Positions 59,171 through 64,000 of a stretch of 64,000 nucleotides of DNA are shown here, piece by piece. The position numbers and the translations under genes were made by a program. Under the pieces are notes generated by a model. That model did not search any database, was not told the DNA's origin, and was given only the letters and a program-made list of their open reading frames with translations. Every line of letters begins with the position of its first letter. Within the stretch, counting starts at the first letter, position 1. The stretch comes from Nitzschia sp. DOCU1 (Eukaryota; Bacillariophyta; Bacillariophyceae; Bacillariales; Bacillariaceae). The stretch covers positions 372,001-436,000 of the forward strand of contig OX595992.1 of the NCBI GenBank assembly GCA_951394045.1, in the 5' to 3' direction.

Positions 59171-60062
59171 GGAGACGAACTTCCCTTTATTCTGCATTGC
59201 TCACACGAACAGTCTACCTTATCATGGTGGGACTGGAATACGGAGATCAAGATAGGAAGTCAGGAAAGAAGCGGCCGCTCCTTCCAATGAGATCAATTGC
59301 TCGTTCGGAAAAGTTGGGCGAAGCGGCGGAAAGTCCTTGTCGAAGTTTCCACAGAACCTCACTTTGGAGGTTTCATAAATGCCCTCTTACGCCGGATGTT
59401 CGGTTATCTCCTTGCGAATCCTATGACTCCTATGTCTGCCCGCCCTTTGTGACATGTCTTCCATCGTGCAGTCTGTTTTCCGATAGCAGCAGTTCGTGCT
59501 GACCGCGGGTTGTCATTTTTGCCCAAAGCAATACTACGGCACTACCACTACTAAGCAGCGAGTTCGCGCTATCTTTAGAAGGAGCTACTACCTTGACGAT
59601 CGAGAGTAACCATCTCGCCACCGGGGGGGGGACCACGATACTAGTACTACTAAGCAACGGCTACTACTTAGGTAGCTGCTAAATGGACCATAGCGCGCAC
59701 TTTTCGCTGCTTTAATAGTAGTACTAGCCTACTAGTAGTGGACATCCATCATCCCAGCCGACGAGTCTCCTCCTCGTCGCCGGACGCCACCTCGATCCAT
59801 TTTACTTCTTTCTCGTCCCTGTTGGTCGTGGGGTTACTTTCCTTTGAGGAGTAGTTCTTCTTCAAACATCCTACTAATTTAACACAAAACTGCGCTGCTT
59901 TCAACCACATATGTTAGAGAAACCCATAAAGCATGATGATCAAAGCCCTAAGAATCCTCCTGCGCCAAGTGGCTTCAAGTGTGGCAAAGCATCGTTTTGG
60001 ACAACAAGGAAGACAAGCTGTCCGCCCACGAGTTGCTGTAAGGCAGCGACAATGGGACCTGC

Positions 60063-61960
60063 TTAGACATCAACAGATTCCTCTTTCTTGGCCGAGCTTG
60101 CTTCGTCATCATCTCCTAGAGGGACGCTGGCACCCTTGTCGGCAGCTTCCCGAGCAGCGACCCACTCATCGACTTCCTCGTCATAACCATCCAACAGACA
60201 CAGCTCCCAGCCGTGAAAGAAGCGAGGAGCCAAGAACAGGCGGGCGGGGATGCACAGCAAAGTCATGAACGGGAAGGCAATAGCGATCGATGGCGTGTTC
60301 TGCACAAAGAACACTCCCAAGAAAAAGACAATCTGGAAGACTGTGAACATGTGGATGCGACCAGTAGTCATGTACTTGGTGTAAGGTCGCTCGGCAAACT
60401 TGCTCGGTTGCTGGAAGAACATCAAGAAGCGTGTCCACATCTGGATACTGGGAAGGGAAGACAGACCCATGAAAAGGAACACTCCCAACAACACGGGGAG
60501 AGGAATGAGCTTCAACGCCTTCAAGAACAACAGGGACAAACCAACCAACAAGTGCGAGAAGAACAGGGTCAGGCGGTTCTCTTGCACACGGATGATGCTT
60601 CCGTCCTTGTCCTTCTCAGCCAAGTTGTTCAAATGGACAAGGCAAGGAACGGTCGTGGCCACGAGCCAAGGAAGCCCAAGGAAACCGTTGACCATGTTGC
60701 AGGCTCCGTTCAAGAAAAGATCCCAGTTGTAGGCCTCGCCGTGTTGCAAGTTGTTGCCGGGGTTGTAGATCAAGTGCCAAGTGATACCGTTGTCAAGGTA
60801 GAACAAGATGTACGAGAGGAGGGCAGGTCCAGCAGCCATGAAGGGAACCCAGCTCTTTCCGTTCAAGTCGCCCATCGCAGCGAACCAAGAGCGGGTACCC
60901 CAAGCAGCAGCTTGACCTTCACAGTCGTCGGGCCAGTAAGTGGTGCAGCTGGAGTCGCAGCAAGCGTAGGTGGGCTCGAACTTGTCGGGAACATTCAATC
61001 CGGGGACTTCGATGCTGGAGAATCCAAGGTTGGCGACCAACGCCCAGACGATGACGGCGCTGGTAACGGCGAAATCGTGGACCGAGTTGCGCATCGTTTG
61101 GTTGCAGAAGAAAGCCGAAGTCTTGAATCCTCGGAGGAAGAAGATCGTAGCGGTAGTTCCAAAGCCCAAAATGATGTTGAGCAGGGCCGTCTCGTACATG
61201 CTGTAGTTCTCAGAAGTTTGGTTGTCCGAGTGGAAGGAGTTCTCGGGGTCCAAGTATCGAAGAAGTCCACCCGGTCCGAAGGGAGACCCGATAGCGTTCA
61301 AGATGAAGATAGACACAATCAACAAAGCAAAGATATCATCCGTGAATCGGGTAGCGTAGCGGATGTAGCGGGTCAAGTCAAAGAAGGCCGTGAACGTGGT
61401 GTAGCCGAACGTCCAAATCGACACCCAAGCATAGAACGGGAGGAACGGAATGTCAAGGTTCTTGGACATCTCATAGATGACGGTACTCATGATCAACACT
61501 GGACCAGTGGATCCGACAATGATGGTGGGCATACCACTAAAGACCGACATGAAGACACCAACCCAGCAGGTTGCAAGAATGGTTTCGACGGCTCCGATGT
61601 GGTTCTCGGTGTTACGCGAGTAAACAGCACCAAAGGTCAAGGTGGGAGCGATCACGGTGATGAACATCAAGAGCGACACAGCGACGGTGGTTTGGTTGAA
61701 GTTGGTGACTTCGGAAAACCAGTGGGTTCCGATGGTGGTCTTCACCTCCTCACACATACCACGGCCCCATGGCTTTCCAGGTTCTACTCGATGATAATTT
61801 GAGCGACGAGAAGAAAGAAGAATAGCAATGGAGGTGAGGATGCGCATTTCAGGAGTACGGGGGTGTTGCGTCGTCGATGGAGTGCAAGCTACTTACCGAT
61901 GAAAACCTTTCCGGCAGTAGGGATCAAGTCCTCGTTGCTTTTAGTATCTTTGGATGACAT
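60063..61960 (-). CDS. SLC4-type bicarbonate transporter, copy B, two exons
   Basis: Proposed join: 61960-61897 and 61783-60063, 113-bp intron (GTAAGT...GAGTAG); 594 aa. Exon 1 reads MSSKDTKSNEDLIPTAGKV. Exon 2 is the same length as in copy A and differs from it by only about five residues (GMC for GLI, NQTMRN for NQEIRN, GAC for GIC), with few silent changes. Identity stops within a few bases after the stop codon and drops at the 5' end of exon 2, while intron and flanks differ. All motifs described for copy A are kept, so it should be a functional bicarbonate transporter. The two genes lie head to tail on the same strand. Confidence 0.9.
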
Positions 61961-62010
61961 GGTGACAGAGCACGATTCTGCGGGGCTGGTCAAAATTTCC
62001 GTGTTGGCGG

Positions 62011-62050
62011 GTCAGCAGCCTTGGCAATCGACTTGGATTGCAAATTATGA
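62011..62050 (-). promoter_or_regulatory. Conserved 40-bp block upstream of SLC4 copy B
   Basis: Counterpart of 58841-58880, starting 51 bp before the ATG, one mismatch. Confidence 0.5.
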
Positions 62051-62121
62051 GATCAGGATTCCCTTTTGAGTTTTGGCGTCGCGACTTGAAATTTCGTGGT
62101 CGTTGTTCTGGAATGATGCGG

Positions 62122-62350
62122 GCGTCATCATCTTTTCCGTGTCACATACTTATCATGTTCAACTTTCCAAGGAAAGGAAACGGGCTATTGTCATGTCAGT
62201 GTCCTCTTCAAGGCCCATGGTTTAGGATTCATCCACGTCGGAACCACCTTTCCTGAGGAAGCTATGTTTCTTTACCCAGAATGTTTCCGACCTTCTCGGG
62301 AACTTGGAAAACAACAGCGGTAAATGAATCGGATTCCCACAAGTGCGTCA
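62122..62350 (-). promoter_or_regulatory. TGACGC motifs upstream of SLC4 copy B
   Basis: In gene sense: TGACGC at 62127-62122 (about 162 bp before the ATG, matching the place of the copy A site) and at 62350-62345. No TGACGT was seen in the first 400 bp, unlike copy A. Confidence 0.35.
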
Positions 62351-63135
62351 TGTCCGCCTTCATGCCGAAAGGGTCGATGTCATCTGGTACTTATTCTTGG
62401 ATGCCTATGGACTATTGTTTGGTTCCACAGGAGCTTATTTTAAGTTCCCAAGAAGCTTCCTGTAGTATCCATCGTTCTGTTTTTCGTAGCAGAAAGATAC
62501 CGGTAGTTGTGGATGCGGCAGTGTCCAATGGAATCAATAGAGTAGTTCGCAGACTGAGAAAGGGGACAGGAAAGGGACGCAGGAAAGTCCTTTGGTTTCT
62601 TCGTGACGAGGGAGAAAGCTCGTTTCTGATGATGACGCACCACCACCGACTGGTGCGCTGACATTGACAAGTCAACAAATTCTTTTGCACGTCTGCACAT
62701 ACGACGAGCTCGATAGCTAGCAGCACAGAAAATGAAAAAGGAATTGCTATGCTATTCATCTTCTAGACAATAGAAATATGCTATCGTCTTTCCTTGGTGT
62801 TGGGATATCTAGTAGTAGAGTAGTAGCAGTTGCGCTACCGCCGGTAGTTATGGTGTTCGTCGACAGAATCGGTCCGATCGCCGCCCGTGATCAATCGACT
62901 ACCGGTAGAATGACCAGCTTCAATTGTACCATTGTGCCACGTGGAAGGCTTCATCGCCCGTCAAAAATTGTTCTGTGGGCGACGAGAAAATCCAAAGATA
63001 TTTTTGGCTCCAACGCCACCATGATGCCGATTCTAGAGATCCTTCATCGTCCAGTTGCCCATACTTGGCACCGAACGATCACTAATGGCCACTGCATGTA
63101 TTCCTTGAAAGGAATTTTGGAGCATTGCATGAATC

Positions 63136-64000
63136 ATGACAGGTCGACGGATATCCGCCTGGCTGACGTCCATTGTGTTGATCTGTGTCCATCAATGGGT
63201 TGTGACGAGAATCTCGGGCTTTTCTATAGCATCTACGACGAAAGCGTGTAATCCTTCCGTTGAAAGGCCCTATCAAGCCGGATCTTATCTCTGTTTGAAA
63301 AGTCACAACTCTGGTTACTTGGGAGATTTGATTGTGGAGTATGGTTGGGGGGATCGCGTTATCAGTCTTTCGAAGGATACACTGCCCATGTTGGCAGAAA
63401 TCCAGCGCGACGGGAAGACTCAAGTAGGAATTATTCGGCAGCTAGAGTTTGCCGACGCAGAATCCGAGAAATTGCCCAAGCTCATTGTGGATCTTAACCC
63501 TGGCTCAGCGTCAAGCGACGAATCATCAGAGTTGGCTCCTCTATTCGACAATGTGAAGGTGGATATCGGTCAATTGACCACAATTTGGACACCAGAACGG
63601 CCATTGGACGATACAATAAACGTTTTTCAACAAGTTTCAGGGTCACTGGTGGCACTAGATCCTATTCCTCTTGCTAAAATCGACCGATGTTTGGATGACC
63701 TGTATGATGACGCTCGTCGTTCCTTTTGGTCGAGTAAACGAAAGGGATGGACCAAGAAGCAATTGCAGCAAAAAATTGTCCAAACGCCAACGACTGTTTC
63801 ATTCGCGGAAAAGGCTCAAATAGAGTCAGTGCTACGCCAAATCGTCAAGGCTGGACCCCGTCATGACCAATTGGTAGACTCATCAGATGTGGCGGAGTCG
63901 CTGCCCTCCGAAGCTCGACGTACTGCATCTCAGAATCTGTTGATGCAACGGATTCGAGCAGCGACCTTGTTGGGCGAATCTGGGGGAGGCCGATTCAAGC
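63136..64000 (+). CDS. Plastid RNase II/RNB-like exoribonuclease, N-terminal part, runs off the window
   Basis: Open from ATG 63136 to the window end (288 codons, no stop). The N-terminus has a hydrophobic signal (SAWLTSIVLICVHQWVV) followed by RISGFSIAST, an ASAFAP-like motif for plastid import. The mature start (GYLGDLIVEY, then GKTQVGIIRQLEF, DIGQLTTIWTPERPL and a helical LDDLYDDARRSFW...WTKKQL) follows the order of the non-catalytic N-terminal region of cyanobacterial/plant RNase II (RNR1) proteins. The catalytic RNB domain would lie beyond the window. Family call is moderate; targeting is inferred from the leader. Confidence 0.55.
   Translation, partial: MTGRRISAWLTSIVLICVHQWVVTRISGFSIASTTKACNPSVERPYQAGSYLCLKSHNSGYLGDLIVEYGWGDRVISLSKDTLPMLAEIQRDGKTQVGIIRQLEFADAESEKLPKLIVDLNPGSASSDESSELAPLFDNVKVDIGQLTTIWTPERPLDDTINVFQQVSGSLVALDPIPLAKIDRCLDDLYDDARRSFWSSKRKGWTKKQLQQKIVQTPTTVSFAEKAQIESVLRQIVKAGPRHDQLVDSSDVAESLPSEARRTASQNLLMQRIRAATLLGESGGGRFK

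Larger units (their letters stand above)
58788..60062. other. Spacer between the SLC4 copies
   Basis: 1.27 kb holding the promoter of copy A and the 3' flank of copy B. Apart from the conserved block and TGACG motifs listed separately, I see no gene. A nine-G run (59624-59632) and CTAG/TAGTAG-rich sequence (59637-59750) lie here. Confidence 0.45.
61961..63135. other. Divergent region between SLC4 copy B and the RNB-like gene
   Basis: 1.18 kb with the copy B promoter elements and the start side of the last gene. Plus-strand frames at 62281-62661 and 62778-63251 do not resemble proteins; the latter overlaps the RNB-like start in another frame. Confidence 0.4.

Noticed and set aside
62778..63251. 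157-codon plus-strand frame
   Set aside because: Overlaps the RNB-like start in another frame; that frame has a proper targeting leader and stays open to the window end.
1..64000. CRISPR arrays, bacterial operons, ribosome binding sites, tRNA or rRNA genes
   Set aside because: The DNA is eukaryotic with spliced genes; no spaced repeat array was seen and no tRNA-like T-arm context was found by eye. A tRNAscan run would settle tRNAs.

Overview
This window reads as nuclear DNA from a diatom, most likely a pennate one. Genes are compact and lie on both strands, with short GT-AG introns of about 78-138 bp. At least three proteins (gyrA-like at 13445-16496, 18521-19156 and the partial gene at 63136) begin with a signal peptide followed by an ASAFAP-like F motif, the usual plastid import signal of algae with secondary plastids. 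Several other proteins have the look of diatom families: SLC4 bicarbonate transporters, TPR-like and HA-domain proteins, and a gypsy-type retroelement. Organism identity is an inference; no species marker was seen.

Layout. 1-20 kb: a truncated 2OG-oxygenase-like gene, a large low-complexity protein that may carry a split LURP-one/tubby fold, a secreted poly-Ser protein, an O-fucosyltransferase-like type II membrane protein, a protein rich in S/T-P sites, the initiator-tRNA modifier Rit1, a seven-helix receptor, plastid DNA gyrase A (three exons), and small diatom-type and arrestin-like proteins. 20-32 kb: a giant RING-like/IQ/SF1-helicase protein, a TPR-like protein, a lone ABC ATPase and a malonyl-CoA synthetase (ACSF3-like).

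32.4-42.2 kb is the accessory heart of the window and is a nested insertion. A DNA transposon with 31-bp terminal inverted repeats and a 5-bp target duplication (GAGTC) carries a large RNase H-like transposase plus a downstream SAP-like reading frame. It has itself been invaded by a complete Ty3/gypsy retrotransposon with 532-bp LTRs that appear identical by eye. In both elements the two reading frames lie in the same frame and are separated by a single TGA. I could not assign the DNA transposon to a named superfamily.

42-64 kb: an HA-domain gene with a 69-bp fold-back inverted repeat, a NELF-A-like elongation factor, a KDEL receptor (two exons), a spliced TPR protein, a CCDC25/NFACT-R protein (two exons), a kinesin-5 (three exons), a small hypothetical gene, then a tandem pair of SLC4 bicarbonate transporters. 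The main coding exons of the pair are almost identical although their introns and flanks have diverged. TGACGT/TGACGC motifs, described as CO2/cAMP-responsive in Phaeodactylum, lie upstream of both copies and also cluster in the retroelement LTR. The window closes in the N-terminal part of a probable plastid RNase II/RNB protein.

The genes do not form one pathway. The clearest functional grouping is the SLC4 pair for inorganic carbon uptake. Exon joins were inferred by eye from GT-AG signals and protein continuity, without transcript data.
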